Source: Lacimicrobium alkaliphilum
GTDB lineage: Bacteria; Pseudomonadota; Gammaproteobacteria; Enterobacterales; Alteromonadaceae
Length of the DNA: 64,000 nucleotides
Direction: 5' to 3'
Assembly: GCF_001466725.1 (NCBI RefSeq)
Contig: NZ_CP013650.1
Coordinates: 2,046,001-2,110,000, forward strand
Shown: one piece after another, positions 18,606 to 27,431 of the stretch
How the letters are laid out: every line of letters begins with the position of its first letter
Numbering within the stretch: position 1 is the first letter of the stretch
Made by a program: the position numbers and the translations under genes
The notes under the pieces: model-generated
The model's input: the letters and a program-made list of their open reading frames with translations, nothing else
Database searches by the model: none
What the model was told of the DNA's origin: nothing

Positions 18606-19559
18606 TTAGCGGGTCAGGCCCGAGCCTGACGGATGATTGCTGCCGTGTACCTGAGAATGACAATTCATACAGTCTTTACCCAGTAAATTAGAGGATGCGC
18701 CCCTTGGTGGAATACCGGTACCGCTTTCCTGATTACTCGGATGAAAGGCGGCCTGATGACATTGCTGACACAGAAAAGGCGTTCGGGCGTTGAGTAACGC
18801 ATTGTGGTTGGAGCCATGGGGTGTATGGCAACTACTGCAATCTTCGGTTACCGGCGCGTGTTCCCATAAAAAGGGACCGCGTTTCTCTGCATGGCAGTCA
18901 AGACACTGTTCATTCAGAGTGAAGGCTTTCAGTTCCGCCGGTCCCGGTCCGCCATGGGGTGAATGACAGTCGATGCAGTTCATATGGCCTGAACGCAGCG
19001 GGTGGCTGGAGGGGCGCATTATCTGAGCACGCTGGCGCTGATGGCAGTCCATACACTGATTGTTAAGTTGCACAAACTTTTTCATCGCGTCATCCTCCTG
19101 ATGGATGGTGTGACAGCTGGTGCAGCCCTGTTGACTGAACTCATGGGCACTGCCGGCCCAATAATGCCCGGCCGTATCCTGGTGACAGTCTAAACATACC
19201 TCATCGCGCTGCTGAGCAGGCTGATCTGAATTAAAAACCATAGCAGGCGGCGGACGCACCCCATTCACCAGCTTTAAATGACTGGCACTTGGACCATGAC
19301 AGCTCTGGCAACCCTGCTGGTTGGTCGAAAAAGGGGTGTTTTCAGATGAGGATTGTCCATGCACACTGTGCATCACACTCTCGGCTGGATGGTCACTGTC
19401 AGCACCATGGCACATCAGGCACAGCTTTGGATCATTGGGCATATATTCCCGCTCAATATCCGTTGTTTCGCTGCTAATTGAATTGCCGGACAGTATGGTG
19501 AAAGCCATAAGCCAACCCGCCAGCCACAATTTTGATGCGCCCTTGCTGAGTATTTTCAT
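18606..19559 (-). CDS. Periplasmic decaheme c-type cytochrome, DmsE/MtrA family
   Basis: A 317-residue exported protein with exactly ten CXXCH heme-attachment motifs: CLMCH, CQSCH, CLDCH, CTSCH, CMDCH, CIDCH, CLDCH, CSSCH, CQQCH and CMNCH. Heme number and length match MtrA/DmsE/PioA proteins, which form the wire inside an MtrB-type barrel. The start MKILSKGASK at 19559 is preferred because AGGA lies about 7 nt upstream; an ATG 33 nt earlier lacks a site. A signal peptide follows. It is the first gene of a four-gene minus-strand run. A near-consensus FNR box lies about 80 nt upstream. Partner reductases such as MtrC or DmsA are absent from the window. Confidence 0.93.
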   Translation of the reverse strand: MKILSKGASKLWLAGWLMAFTILSGNSISSETTDIEREYMPNDPKLCLMCHGADSDHPAESVMHSVHGQSSSENTPFSTNQQGCQSCHGPSASHLKLVNGVRPPPAMVFNSDQPAQQRDEVCLDCHQDTAGHYWAGSAHEFSQQGCTSCHTIHQEDDAMKKFVQLNNQCMDCHQRQRAQIMRPSSHPLRSGHMNCIDCHSPHGGPGPAELKAFTLNEQCLDCHAEKRGPFLWEHAPVTEDCSSCHTPHGSNHNALLNARTPFLCQQCHQAAFHPSNQESGTGIPPRGASSNLLGKDCMNCHSQVHGSNHPSGSGLTR

Positions 19560-19637
19560 TGATTTCCTGTCAAATGATATTCCCCCAAGCATACTAGTAC
19601 AGAAATTCCTTATCTGTCGGCACAGACGTATTGTTTT

Positions 19638-19651
19638 TTGAGCTATATCAA
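19638..19651 (-). promoter_or_regulatory. Candidate FNR-type operator for the decaheme cytochrome operon
   Basis: On the minus strand the site reads TTGAT-ATAG-CTCAA, nine of ten matches to the FNR/EtrA consensus TTGAT-N4-ATCAA. A GATAAG -10-like hexamer at 19614-19609 would put the transcription start near 19602. The box would then be centred at about -42, the class II activator position. The implied leader is about 43 nt. Hand-aligned; a chance match is possible but the geometry supports it. Confidence 0.5.
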
Positions 19652-19757
19652 TAAGAAATGTCTTTGGATAGTGGCTATCTATCTGTTGCTATGTAGATTA
19701 TGTTATGCAGCTGTTACCTTACCTGGCATTCAGGATTTCAAAGATAAGGGGATTGCT

Positions 19758-21035
19758 GTGCAACAGCTAAAATATCTGATTTTTACTCTTACGCTGATAT
19801 GTGTTTTAAACAGTGCAGCATTGGCGGCCACACCGCTGGTCGTCAAAGCCAGTCGTTATCTTGATGTGCAAAGCGGCGAAGTGATTTCTCCCGCTGTCTT
19901 TGTTGTTGAAGGAGGACTGATCGCCGGCATAAATCCGCAAAGTCTGCCTGATGATGCCAGAATTCTTGAACTGGGAGACTTAACCCTGTTGCCCGGTTTT
20001 ATGGATATGCACAGCCACGTCACGCTGGATTATTTTAATGATGATCACTGGACCACTGCGCCGGTAATGGAAACCTCCGCAGACTGGGCGTTACATGGTG
20101 TTAAATTTGGTCTTGAAATGCTTGAAGCAGGATTCACCACGGTTCGTGATGCCGGTGGTTTTCCGGGCTTTCCCGATGTTGCCCTGATGCGGGCCATCGA
20201 TAAGGGGCATGTTGTTGGCCCACGTATGTTCCCGGCTGGTCACTATATTTCCATTACCGGCGGCCATTGCGACATTACCGGGTTCGCGCCTGGGATCCAG
20301 GAGCTTGGTCCCAAACAGGGTATAGCTGATGGCAAGGCAGAACTGCTCAAGGCCATTCGTTATCAGGCCAAACATGGTGTCAAAGTGATCAAGGTCTGTG
20401 CCACCGCCGGTGTATTTTCAAAAGGTGATAGCCCGGGAGCGCAGCAATATTCTGACGAAGAGTTGAACATTATTGTTGAGGAAAGCTCACGGCATGGTCT
20501 TAAGGTAATGGCTCACGCACATGGCAGTGAGGGCATTATGGCGGCGGTAAAAGCCGGCGTTGCCTCCATAGAGCACGGCTCTATGCTGACACCGGAGATT
20601 GTTGAGGAAATGAAAGCGCGGGGCACATACTATGTCCCGACAATACATTTAAATGACCTGCCGCTGCCCCCTGAAACACCGAGCTGGACAGTTAAAAAGA
20701 ATGAATTTCTTAAACCTCATGTGGAAAACAGTTTCAGGCTCGCTCTGAAGCACAACATCAAGATTGCGCTGGGCAGTGATGCAGGGGTGATGCAGCATAA
20801 AGATGCTCGTCTGGAATTTTATGCCATGGTTAAACGGGGAATGAGCCCGTTGCACGCTATTCAAAGTGCCACCGTCAATGCTGCAGACTTACTTGGGGTA
20901 TCTGACCGTGGGCAGTTAAAAACCGGAATGCTGGCCGATATGGTTGCAGTCAGCGGCCACCCCTTAGAGGATATACAAACCCTTGAAGACGTTAAGGTAG
21001 TAATCAAAGGGGGCAAGGTTATTAAGGGGGACTGA
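19758..21035 (+). CDS. Secreted metal-dependent amidohydrolase (imidazolonepropionase/prolidase-like)
   Basis: A 425-residue amidohydrolase-superfamily enzyme with a signal peptide (about residues 1-23, ending ALA). Metal ligands are visible: His85 and His87 (MHSHV), Lys212 (IKVCATAG, the probable carboxylated lysine), His253 (MAHAHG), His273 (IEHGS) and Asp341 (GSDAGV). Such proteins hydrolyse Xaa-Pro or other dipeptides, or cyclic amides; the substrate cannot be told here. The GTG start at 19758 is chosen over an in-frame ATG 120 nt upstream because AAGGGG lies 6 nt before it and it opens a normal signal peptide. It is divergent from the decaheme operon. Confidence 0.88.
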   Translation: MQQLKYLIFTLTLICVLNSAALAATPLVVKASRYLDVQSGEVISPAVFVVEGGLIAGINPQSLPDDARILELGDLTLLPGFMDMHSHVTLDYFNDDHWTTAPVMETSADWALHGVKFGLEMLEAGFTTVRDAGGFPGFPDVALMRAIDKGHVVGPRMFPAGHYISITGGHCDITGFAPGIQELGPKQGIADGKAELLKAIRYQAKHGVKVIKVCATAGVFSKGDSPGAQQYSDEELNIIVEESSRHGLKVMAHAHGSEGIMAAVKAGVASIEHGSMLTPEIVEEMKARGTYYVPTIHLNDLPLPPETPSWTVKKNEFLKPHVENSFRLALKHNIKIALGSDAGVMQHKDARLEFYAMVKRGMSPLHAIQSATVNAADLLGVSDRGQLKTGMLADMVAVSGHPLEDIQTLEDVKVVIKGGKVIKGD

Positions 21036-21128
21036 CGGGCTTTGTCAGAAAGCAAAGACCGGCGTGCCAGCAGAGCGGAAATCCCTTAAACTGTCGTCAG
21101 TCAGTTAAAACTTAATTGGGATCATTCA

Positions 21129-21971
21129 TTGTTCAGTTACCGTCATGCCTTTCATGCTGGCAATCATGCCGATGTACTGAAACATCTGTGTCAGATGTTA
21201 TTGCTGGAAAAACTCTGCAGCAAAGATAAGGCTTTTGTTTATATTGACACCCATGCCGGTGCCGGAATCTATGATTTAACCTCTGAACAGGCACAGAAAA
21301 CCTCAGAGTATCAGGCCGGAATTGATGCCTTATCCGATGCTTCCTGCCAGAACCCTCATATTCGCGCTTATTTAAAACTGGTTGAGCAGTACCGAAAGCA
21401 AAATCGCTATCCGGGCTCTCCTGAAATCGCCAGAAGGTTGTGCCGTGCACAGGACAGCCTGCAATTAATGGAGTGGCATAATAACGAAGTACAGCAACTT
21501 GCAACAAACTTTAAGCAGCAGAGACGGGTAAAGGTGCATCACCGTGATGGCTTTGAAGGCCTGGTGGCCATCACCCCCCCCAAACCGGCCCGCGGCATGG
21601 TGTTGATCGATCCCTCCTATGAACTGGAAACAGACTATCAGGTGCTGCCCGACACCCTGAATAAGGCCTATAAGCGCTGGCAGACCGGCATCTATGCAAT
21701 CTGGTATCCACTTTTAGCTAGAAAGCGGGATCGCAGTCACAGCATGCTCGAGACGATTCGCCGAGGCCCATATACCTCGGTGCTGGATATTCAGCTCAGT
21801 GTGGCGCCACAGGATGAGCAGTTAGGGATGCACGGCTCGGGGATGCTGATTATTAATCCCCCCTGGCAGTTTGACCAGCATATAGAGGCAATGCTGCCTG
21901 AGCTGGTAAAGGCGCTGGGGCAGGGCGGTGAAGGAACATATCAGGTTCGCTGGCTGGCACAGCGGGATTAG
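21129..21971 (+). CDS. rlmJ: 23S rRNA (adenine(2030)-N6)-methyltransferase
   Basis: A 280-residue SAM-dependent enzyme that methylates A2030 of 23S rRNA. The N-terminal signature FSYRHAFHAGNHADVLKH identifies RlmJ. The catalytic motif is D161-PSY, a variant of the DPPY found in E. coli. The SAM site is near DTHAGAGIYDL (40-50). Translation appears to start at a TTG, since the family begins exactly here and no ATG is available. It is likely the first gene of a run with the kinase (5-nt gap), tesB and the carbonic anhydrase-like gene. Confidence 0.95.
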   Translation: MFSYRHAFHAGNHADVLKHLCQMLLLEKLCSKDKAFVYIDTHAGAGIYDLTSEQAQKTSEYQAGIDALSDASCQNPHIRAYLKLVEQYRKQNRYPGSPEIARRLCRAQDSLQLMEWHNNEVQQLATNFKQQRRVKVHHRDGFEGLVAITPPKPARGMVLIDPSYELETDYQVLPDTLNKAYKRWQTGIYAIWYPLLARKRDRSHSMLETIRRGPYTSVLDIQLSVAPQDEQLGMHGSGMLIINPPWQFDQHIEAMLPELVKALGQGGEGTYQVRWLAQRD

Positions 21972-21976
21972 CATTC

Positions 21977-23809
21977 ATGTCAGTACCGGATTCCCGACTC
22001 AAGCATTTTTATATTCCCGATGAACAGTCCATCTATCTGCTCTCTCATCAGGACGCCCAAAAGCTAAAGGACTGGATTAATCTGTGTATAGAGCAACTGG
22101 AACTATTGGGCTATAAGAACATCGAGCTGATTGGGAAAGGGGCCTTTGGTTTTGCTTTTGCCGGTGTTAATGAACGCAATCAGCAATTGGTGTTTAAATT
22201 TTCCCGTATTAACCTGCCTCAGCATGTTCAGGACAGGCTCGAAGAGGAAGCCTATATGCTCAGTCAGGTGGATCACCCCAGGGTGCCACAACTGGAAGAG
22301 TTCCAGCGGATTAAGAAACAGGCGATTATGGTGATGGAGCGGGCCAGGGGCCAGGATCTGGAGCAGGTTTCTCTGCAAAAGGGGCCGCTGCCAGCGCGCT
22401 TAGTGGTAAAAATTGCCGTGCAACTGGCCGAATTGCTCTGGAGTTTGCGTCAGCATAAGCACAAAGGCCACATTAAACCTATTGTGCATGGGGATATTAA
22501 GCCCTCAAACCTGGTGTTTGATGAAGAGAATGAACAAGTGGCCCTGATAGACTGGGGCTCCTGTGTCTATGCCCAGCTTGATGCCGGGGGGCATTACGTG
22601 GGTAATAATGTGATGGATCTGATGTCCAGCGATCTGCAGCAGACCAATGCCAGGCTGGGCGATGTGTATTTTATCGGCGAAGAGCAGCTAAATGGCGCAC
22701 TTTCCAGTCCCCGCTTCGATGAGCAGGGGGTGGCCAGCACCCTGTATGCACTGGCGTCCGGGCAATCCTGTCGCTTTGGCACCCAGGTGATTACGCCCAA
22801 TGCACTGGGGTTGCCACAGGAGCTGGCTCAGACGCTGACCGCCATGCTCAGCGACGATGCTGATACACGGCGCAAGGGCGGCGATTATTTTATGCACAAC
22901 GCCGGTTATTTGCGCAATCTGGTGTTTGCAGATAGCGAAAGTCCTGAGCATCAACCGGTGATCCCCTGCTGGACACACCATGGTGATAAACCTATCGATA
23001 CCGTGGTCTACAGCTCCAGAAAGTCCTTTTTACGGGCCGAGTCTATCGAAGATGAACTGCGCTACCTGAATGATGAACAGTTTGAACGTTATTATAAAAA
23101 TTATATGCAAGGCATGGGGCAGACCGAAAAGGCCTTTATTTCTGCGGTGAGTCGTCTCGGCCGTTACCCGGTAGTGGGCGGCCTGGCGGTGCGCTGGCAT
23201 CCAGAGGGGATTTATATCGATTCGAGCCTGAACCTGCACGATCCTTCAATGAAGTATTCCTTTGAGGTGTCGGTGAACAATGTGGTGACACTGGCACGGG
23301 CCATTCACAGGGTCGGAGTATTTAAAAGCTGTATGTTTAATGCCCGGGATACATTGCATCTGGAGCGCACGGATGTGCAGCAACCCTTTATTCCTGAGCC
23401 CGGTATGGCGATCCCCTATGAGGTCAGTCGTATCTCTGTGGAAGAGGCACAAAGTCGTATGCATTCCTACTTTGAAGATGGCGATGACCCGGACGAATTA
23501 CTTAAACTTCCTCCGGAGATACTGGCTATTCTCAGTGAGTTAAATGATATTCACCACACAGGTTGTATTATCTTTGAAGCACTGGAAACCCATCTCAAGG
23601 TACACAGTTACTACACTTTGCTGGATCACAGTAAAGAGAAGCGGTTCCGCAACCTGTTAAAACAACTTATCGGCCATATACCCCAAATAGAAGGGGTAGG
23701 CATATCCGGTTTTATGAAGCTGCCCTATAAAGATACCCGCTTTTTTGAGCACATGGCGTCTCTGCCCGATAAGTTTTATCCTCGTAACCCCTTAGAAATG
23801 AGATCCTAA
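21977..23809 (+). CDS. Eukaryotic-type serine/threonine protein kinase with unassigned C-terminal half
   Basis: A 610-residue protein whose first 300 residues form a protein-kinase domain. It has the glycine loop IGKGAFGFAFAG (52-63), the ATP lysine Lys74 (VFKFSR), the catalytic loop HGDIKPSN (171-178, with Asp173, Lys175 and Asn178), and the metal-binding Asp192 in IDWGS, where DFG is usual. HGD replaces HRD, as in many bacterial and atypical kinases. The C-terminal half (about 320-610) has no membrane helix and no domain recognised here. It is soluble and cytoplasmic. It sits between rlmJ and tesB with very short gaps; the substrate is unknown. Confidence 0.85.
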   Translation: MSVPDSRLKHFYIPDEQSIYLLSHQDAQKLKDWINLCIEQLELLGYKNIELIGKGAFGFAFAGVNERNQQLVFKFSRINLPQHVQDRLEEEAYMLSQVDHPRVPQLEEFQRIKKQAIMVMERARGQDLEQVSLQKGPLPARLVVKIAVQLAELLWSLRQHKHKGHIKPIVHGDIKPSNLVFDEENEQVALIDWGSCVYAQLDAGGHYVGNNVMDLMSSDLQQTNARLGDVYFIGEEQLNGALSSPRFDEQGVASTLYALASGQSCRFGTQVITPNALGLPQELAQTLTAMLSDDADTRRKGGDYFMHNAGYLRNLVFADSESPEHQPVIPCWTHHGDKPIDTVVYSSRKSFLRAESIEDELRYLNDEQFERYYKNYMQGMGQTEKAFISAVSRLGRYPVVGGLAVRWHPEGIYIDSSLNLHDPSMKYSFEVSVNNVVTLARAIHRVGVFKSCMFNARDTLHLERTDVQQPFIPEPGMAIPYEVSRISVEEAQSRMHSYFEDGDDPDELLKLPPEILAILSELNDIHHTGCIIFEALETHLKVHSYYTLLDHSKEKRFRNLLKQLIGHIPQIEGVGISGFMKLPYKDTRFFEHMASLPDKFYPRNPLEMRS

Positions 23810-23813
23810 AAGC

Positions 23814-24677
23814 ATGATGAATTCTGTACAACTGAGTGAATTACTGACCCTGGAACGACTGGAAAAGGGCCTGTATCGTGGCCTGAGCTGGGATCTGGGA
23901 TTTCGTGCCCTGTTTGGCGGCCAGGTGATGGGCCAGGCTCTGGCTGCCGCACAGCAAACTGTTGAGGCAGATCGCGTCGCCCATTCCATGCATTGCTATT
24001 TCTTGCTGCCCGGTGATGCCAATCAGTCCGTGGTCTACGACGTTGAATTTATTCGCGATGGACGCAGTTTCTGTACCCGGCGGGTCAAAGCTATTCAGAA
24101 CGGCAGAACGATTTTTTATATGACCGCTTCATTTCAGATCAAAGAACAAGGCCTGACCCATCAGCACGGGGATATGCCGCAAGTACCGGAGCCGGAGAGT
24201 CTGGAGCCGGATATTCGCTTTTATGAAAATGTGCTGGACAAGCTGCCTGCCAATATGGTGGAAAAGCTGGCTTATCATCGCCCCATAGACATGCGTACGG
24301 TGCAGGCCATAAATCCTATGAAGCCAAAGGTTGCGCCACCTACCCGCAACGTGTGGATGAAAAGTGTCGAATCATTGGGTGATGAACTGAATACCCATCA
24401 AACCACCTTAACCTACGCCTCTGATTACTATTTTCTGGTCACGGCTTTGCAGCCTCACGGTATGTCCATCATGCATCCGAATATCCGTATGGCGACCATT
24501 GATCATGCCATGTGGTTCCACCGCCCGTTTCGGTTCGATGACTGGTTGTTGTATTGCATGGAGAGTCCATTTTCTGGTGGCTCAAGGGGATTTGCCCGGG
24601 GCCAGATTTTTAATCGTCAGGGCGAACTGGTGGCGTCAACTATGCAGGAAGGCCTGATGCGCAAGGTGGAAAAATAA
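23814..24677 (+). CDS. tesB: Acyl-CoA thioesterase II
   Basis: A 287-residue double-hotdog thioesterase that hydrolyses medium- and long-chain acyl-CoA to free acid and CoA. The N-terminal [13 protein letters not shown] and [17 protein letters not shown] segments match TesB. The C-terminal hotdog has the catalytic aspartate in [10 protein letters not shown] and the glutamine in STMQEG. E. coli TesB is 286 residues. Two adjacent ATG codons (23814, 23817) could start it. The stop overlaps the ATG of the next gene by one base, indicating coupled translation. Confidence 0.95.
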   Translation: MMNSVQLSELLTLERLEKGLYRGLSWDLGFRALFGGQVMGQALAAAQQTVEADRVAHSMHCYFLLPGDANQSVVYDVEFIRDGRSFCTRRVKAIQNGRTIFYMTASFQIKEQGLTHQHGDMPQVPEPESLEPDIRFYENVLDKLPANMVEKLAYHRPIDMRTVQAINPMKPKVAPPTRNVWMKSVESLGDELNTHQTTLTYASDYYFLVTALQPHGMSIMHPNIRMATIDHAMWFHRPFRFDDWLLYCMESPFSGGSRGFARGQIFNRQGELVASTMQEGLMRKVEK

Positions 24678-25198
24678 TGTTATATGCTCTGGATACAAAA
24701 CAGCCCACCCTGGCAAAAAATGTGTATATCGCCCCGGGCGCTCATCTCATCGGTGATGTAAGACTGGGGGAGAATGCCTCAGTCTGGTTTAATGCGGTGA
24801 TCCGTGCCGATAATCATGAAATCATCATTGGCGCCAGAACCAATATTCAGGACGGCGCCATCCTGCATACCGATGAAGACGTACCCTTAACCCTGGCCAC
24901 CGGTGTTACCGTCGGTCACAAAGCCATGTTACATGGCTGCGTGATAGATGATTACAGTCTTATCGGCATTAATGCGGTGATACTCAATGGCGCCAGTATC
25001 GGTAAACACTGCCTGATAGGGGCCAATGCCCTGATCACCGAAAACATGCAGATCCCTGATCGCAGTCTGGTGGTGGGCAGCCCTGCTAAAGTGATTCGTC
25101 AGCTTAATGATCAGCAGTGCAGGATGCTGGAGGCCTCAGCGGCACATTATGTAGAGAATGCCAGGCGCTTTGATCTTAATCTGAAGCGAACCAGCTAA
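24677..25198 (+). CDS. Gamma-carbonic anhydrase family protein (YrdA-like)
   Basis: A 173-residue left-handed beta-helix protein built from hexapeptide repeats ([21 protein letters not shown], then [20 protein letters not shown]). His64, His81 and His86 are placed as the three zinc ligands of the gamma class ([16 protein letters not shown]). Members include Cam-like anhydrases, but many bacterial relatives have no proven activity. It forms the end of the rlmJ-kinase-tesB run, with a 1-nt overlap with tesB. Cytoplasmic. Confidence 0.9.
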   Translation: MLYALDTKQPTLAKNVYIAPGAHLIGDVRLGENASVWFNAVIRADNHEIIIGARTNIQDGAILHTDEDVPLTLATGVTVGHKAMLHGCVIDDYSLIGINAVILNGASIGKHCLIGANALITENMQIPDRSLVVGSPAKVIRQLNDQQCRMLEASAAHYVENARRFDLNLKRTS

Positions 25199-25233
25199 AA
25201 AAAGGCCCAGAGAACCGGGGAGGTTCCTGGGCT
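25197..25233 (-). terminator. Rho-independent terminator, minus strand
   Basis: Hairpin at 25204-25233 with arms GGCCCAG/CTGGGC and GAACC/GGTTC, interrupted by one mismatch. On the minus strand it is followed by seven T residues (25203-25197). There is no T run on the plus side, so it serves transcription coming from the right: rsmF with a 240-nt trailer, or a separate short transcript. Confidence 0.7.
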
Positions 25234-25391
25234 TAGGGGAATGGCTCGTATTTGAGCCGTGCGCTAACTTTTAAGGCCTGGAAAAACGGAAAATTTTGTC
25301 ACCATTGCTCAAGCCGGACTGTAATTGTAGAACAAGCCTGAATGTTTTTTAAACAATTTTCTTATTTAAATAAATTATGTATTAAAAACAT
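25197..25391 (-). ncRNA. Possible small RNA between the carbonic anhydrase gene and rsmF
   Basis: The 275-bp gap holds no credible reading frame, yet it ends on the minus strand in a good intrinsic terminator. A minus-strand promoter-like pair lies upstream: TTGCAG at 25424-25419 and TATTAT at 25403-25398, with a short 15-nt spacing. A small GGCTC/GAGCC hairpin precedes the terminator. A transcript of about 195 nt would result. The alternative is a long rsmF 3' trailer. No known RNA family was recognised. Confidence 0.2.
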
Positions 25392-25473
25392 GATTTTATA
25401 ATATCAGTATAAGACATCCTGCAAGCTTGTAATCACAACTTCTGCAGAGTTTATCCACAGCATTATGCCCAGC

Positions 25474-26946
25474 TTATTCCATAGGTTCAGGGTATAAGTT
25501 GTGGGGCTGGCCATCAGCGGACCAGTCAGGCAGGTTATCTCTGACCAGCTCACGGGGCAGGGTGTTTTTTATCTTCAACCCTAAACCTTTTGCCAGACCC
25601 ACCGGGGTATTTTGCCAGGTTAAAAGTAACTCTCCTTGCGGTGGCTTAGTGTCTGCCGTGAGGTCCCGGCCCTGGTAGTACTGGCGCAGTTGATCTGTGC
25701 TGAGGGCCAGACACTGACGGGTAAAGTTCATGCCCAGCGCCATGGCGGCATCATGGCTTAACCGAAAACCGGATTTATGCCGACTGGCGATTTTCAGACC
25801 GACACGCTGGAAACGGAACTGGCCGAGCAGGTTTTCTGTCTGTTGGGGAAACAACCAATAATCCTGCTCTTTGATAAAAAGCCTGGACTCTTCAGGAAGT
25901 CTGCAACCGAACTGCCCGGTCAGATAGTCATTAAGTTGCTGTTGTTGCTTTTTACTCGCCGGGGAAAAGGGCAGTTGTGCCTTTCTGGGAGCAGGAAGTT
26001 GAAGACCAAGATCACGGGTTTTGCGAAATCGGGCAACAAAAAAGCCTTCGCTGTTAAACAGCTGCGGCCAGATATGCAGATATCCTTGTTCGGTGACGGC
26101 CTTCTCTGCACCAGGGAAAAGCTTATCCAGGGCTTCCACCTCTACCGAATCGGCATATCTGTCCAGAAGATACTGGCAAACAGACTGGTTCTCCTGCTGA
26201 TTCAGGGTACAGGTGGAATAGACCAGGCAGCCGCCTGGCTTTAGTGCTCTGAAGGCACTGTCAATTAATTGCTCTTGCAGTGCGCTGATGGAGTCAATGG
26301 ATGCCTGAGACCAGTTTTTTAGTGCGTCGGGATCTTTTCTGATGGTACCTTCGCCGCCGCAGGGCGCATCCAGTAATACTGCATCAAAGGTTTGCGGTAA
26401 CCAGTCGCCAAACACCTTACCATCAAAATGACTGATAGCCGTATTACGTACACCCAGCCGCTGCAGCACTGCTGCCAGAGATTTAATCCGGCTTGCCGCC
26501 AGCTCATTAGCAACCAGCAAACCATTGTTATGCATCAGGGCGCTTAGTTGTGTGGTTTTTGAGCCTGGTGCGGCCGCCATATCAAGGACTCTTTCAGGTA
26601 ACGCGTTACCGATAAGCGCCTGCGGTGGCAGCATAGAACTGGCTTCCTGAATATAAAAAAGCCCGGCCAGATGCTCTGGTGTGCTCCCCAGGGGGGCCAT
26701 GTGTTCCTGCTGTTGTGGGCGCTCCAGCCAGAATCCCTCTGAGCACCATGGAACAGGGGTAAGGCGCCAGTTTTGTTGTTTCATTCGCTGACAAAAATCC
26801 TGCACGCTGATCTTCAGCGTATTGACCCTGATACTCTTGCGCAACGGGGCTTTGCAGGCCTGAATAAATCCGTCCATGGACAAAGAGTCAGGCATAATCT
26901 CAGCCATGTGATTTAAGAAGGTATCCGGAAGATAGGGTAAAGACAT
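25474..26946 (-). CDS. rsmF: 16S rRNA (cytosine(1407)-C5)-methyltransferase
   Basis: A 490-residue NOL1/NOP2/Sun-family enzyme that makes m5C1407 in 16S rRNA (RsmF/YebU). The catalytic core has the SAM motif VLDMAAAPGSKTTQLSAL, the motif IV LLDAPCGGEGTIRKD with its cysteine, and the second cysteine in VYSTCTLN. A PUA-like C-terminal domain follows. The ATG at 26946 is used; it matches the family start (PYLPDTFLNHM) and has AAGG about 10 nt upstream, whereas the upstream TTG lacks a site. Monocistronic and convergent with the tesB run. Confidence 0.95.
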   Translation of the reverse strand: MSLPYLPDTFLNHMAEIMPDSLSMDGFIQACKAPLRKSIRVNTLKISVQDFCQRMKQQNWRLTPVPWCSEGFWLERPQQQEHMAPLGSTPEHLAGLFYIQEASSMLPPQALIGNALPERVLDMAAAPGSKTTQLSALMHNNGLLVANELAASRIKSLAAVLQRLGVRNTAISHFDGKVFGDWLPQTFDAVLLDAPCGGEGTIRKDPDALKNWSQASIDSISALQEQLIDSAFRALKPGGCLVYSTCTLNQQENQSVCQYLLDRYADSVEVEALDKLFPGAEKAVTEQGYLHIWPQLFNSEGFFVARFRKTRDLGLQLPAPRKAQLPFSPASKKQQQQLNDYLTGQFGCRLPEESRLFIKEQDYWLFPQQTENLLGQFRFQRVGLKIASRHKSGFRLSHDAAMALGMNFTRQCLALSTDQLRQYYQGRDLTADTKPPQGELLLTWQNTPVGLAKGLGLKIKNTLPRELVRDNLPDWSADGQPHNLYPEPME

Positions 26947-27058
26947 AAATAACAAGCCTTAAGAAGCAAGGGGCTATTATACCTAAAATTAAACATGGTT
27001 GGTTGCAGGGCCTGGTCTGGGGTAAACTCTTGTAAAATATCAGCCTGGAATCAGCACA

Positions 27059-27316
27059 ATGAAAAAGTTACTCGTCGGCTCCTTGTTAGTGTTATTGGCA
27101 GCCTGCTCCAAAGTTAACATGGAGTCTTATGACCAGATTAAGACCGGCATGTCCTATACCGAGGTTAAAAAGGTGTTGGGTGAAGCAGATAAATGTGAAG
27201 ATAAATTAGCCAATACCCAGTGTATCTGGGGAGATGAAGACAAGCATATTAAAGTAAACTTTGTCGCCGATGCGGCGGTTTACTTCGACCATAAAGGGCT
27301 GATACCGGGCCAATGA
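27059..27316 (+). CDS. Small lipoprotein of the SmpA/OmlA-like type
   Basis: An 85-residue lipoprotein with the lipobox LAAC (lipidated Cys16). The mature part is a single BLIP/SmpA-like domain: YDQIKTGMSYTEVKKVLGE is the typical opening helix, followed by beta strands containing CIWGDED. Two further cysteines (in KCED and QCIW) could form a disulphide. Similar proteins are annotated DUF3862. Probably periplasm-facing in the outer or inner membrane. Function unknown. No operon partner is obvious; the next gene starts 115 nt downstream. Confidence 0.8.
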   Translation: MKKLLVGSLLVLLAACSKVNMESYDQIKTGMSYTEVKKVLGEADKCEDKLANTQCIWGDEDKHIKVNFVADAAVYFDHKGLIPGQ

Positions 27317-27431
27317 GTAGTTGTGACCAGCGTGACTGATATGCTCACAAGTAATTCATCATAGGTTCAGTTGCCATGGAGACAATGCAAGACTGAATCA
27401 ATGATTGATGAATCGCTCAATGGAGAAGCTT

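Noticed and set aside
19638-19757. In-frame 5' extension of the amidohydrolase by 40 codons
   Set aside because: It would put a second hydrophobic segment before a complete signal peptide, lacks a good ribosome binding site, and overlaps the FNR box; the GTG at 19758 has a good site.
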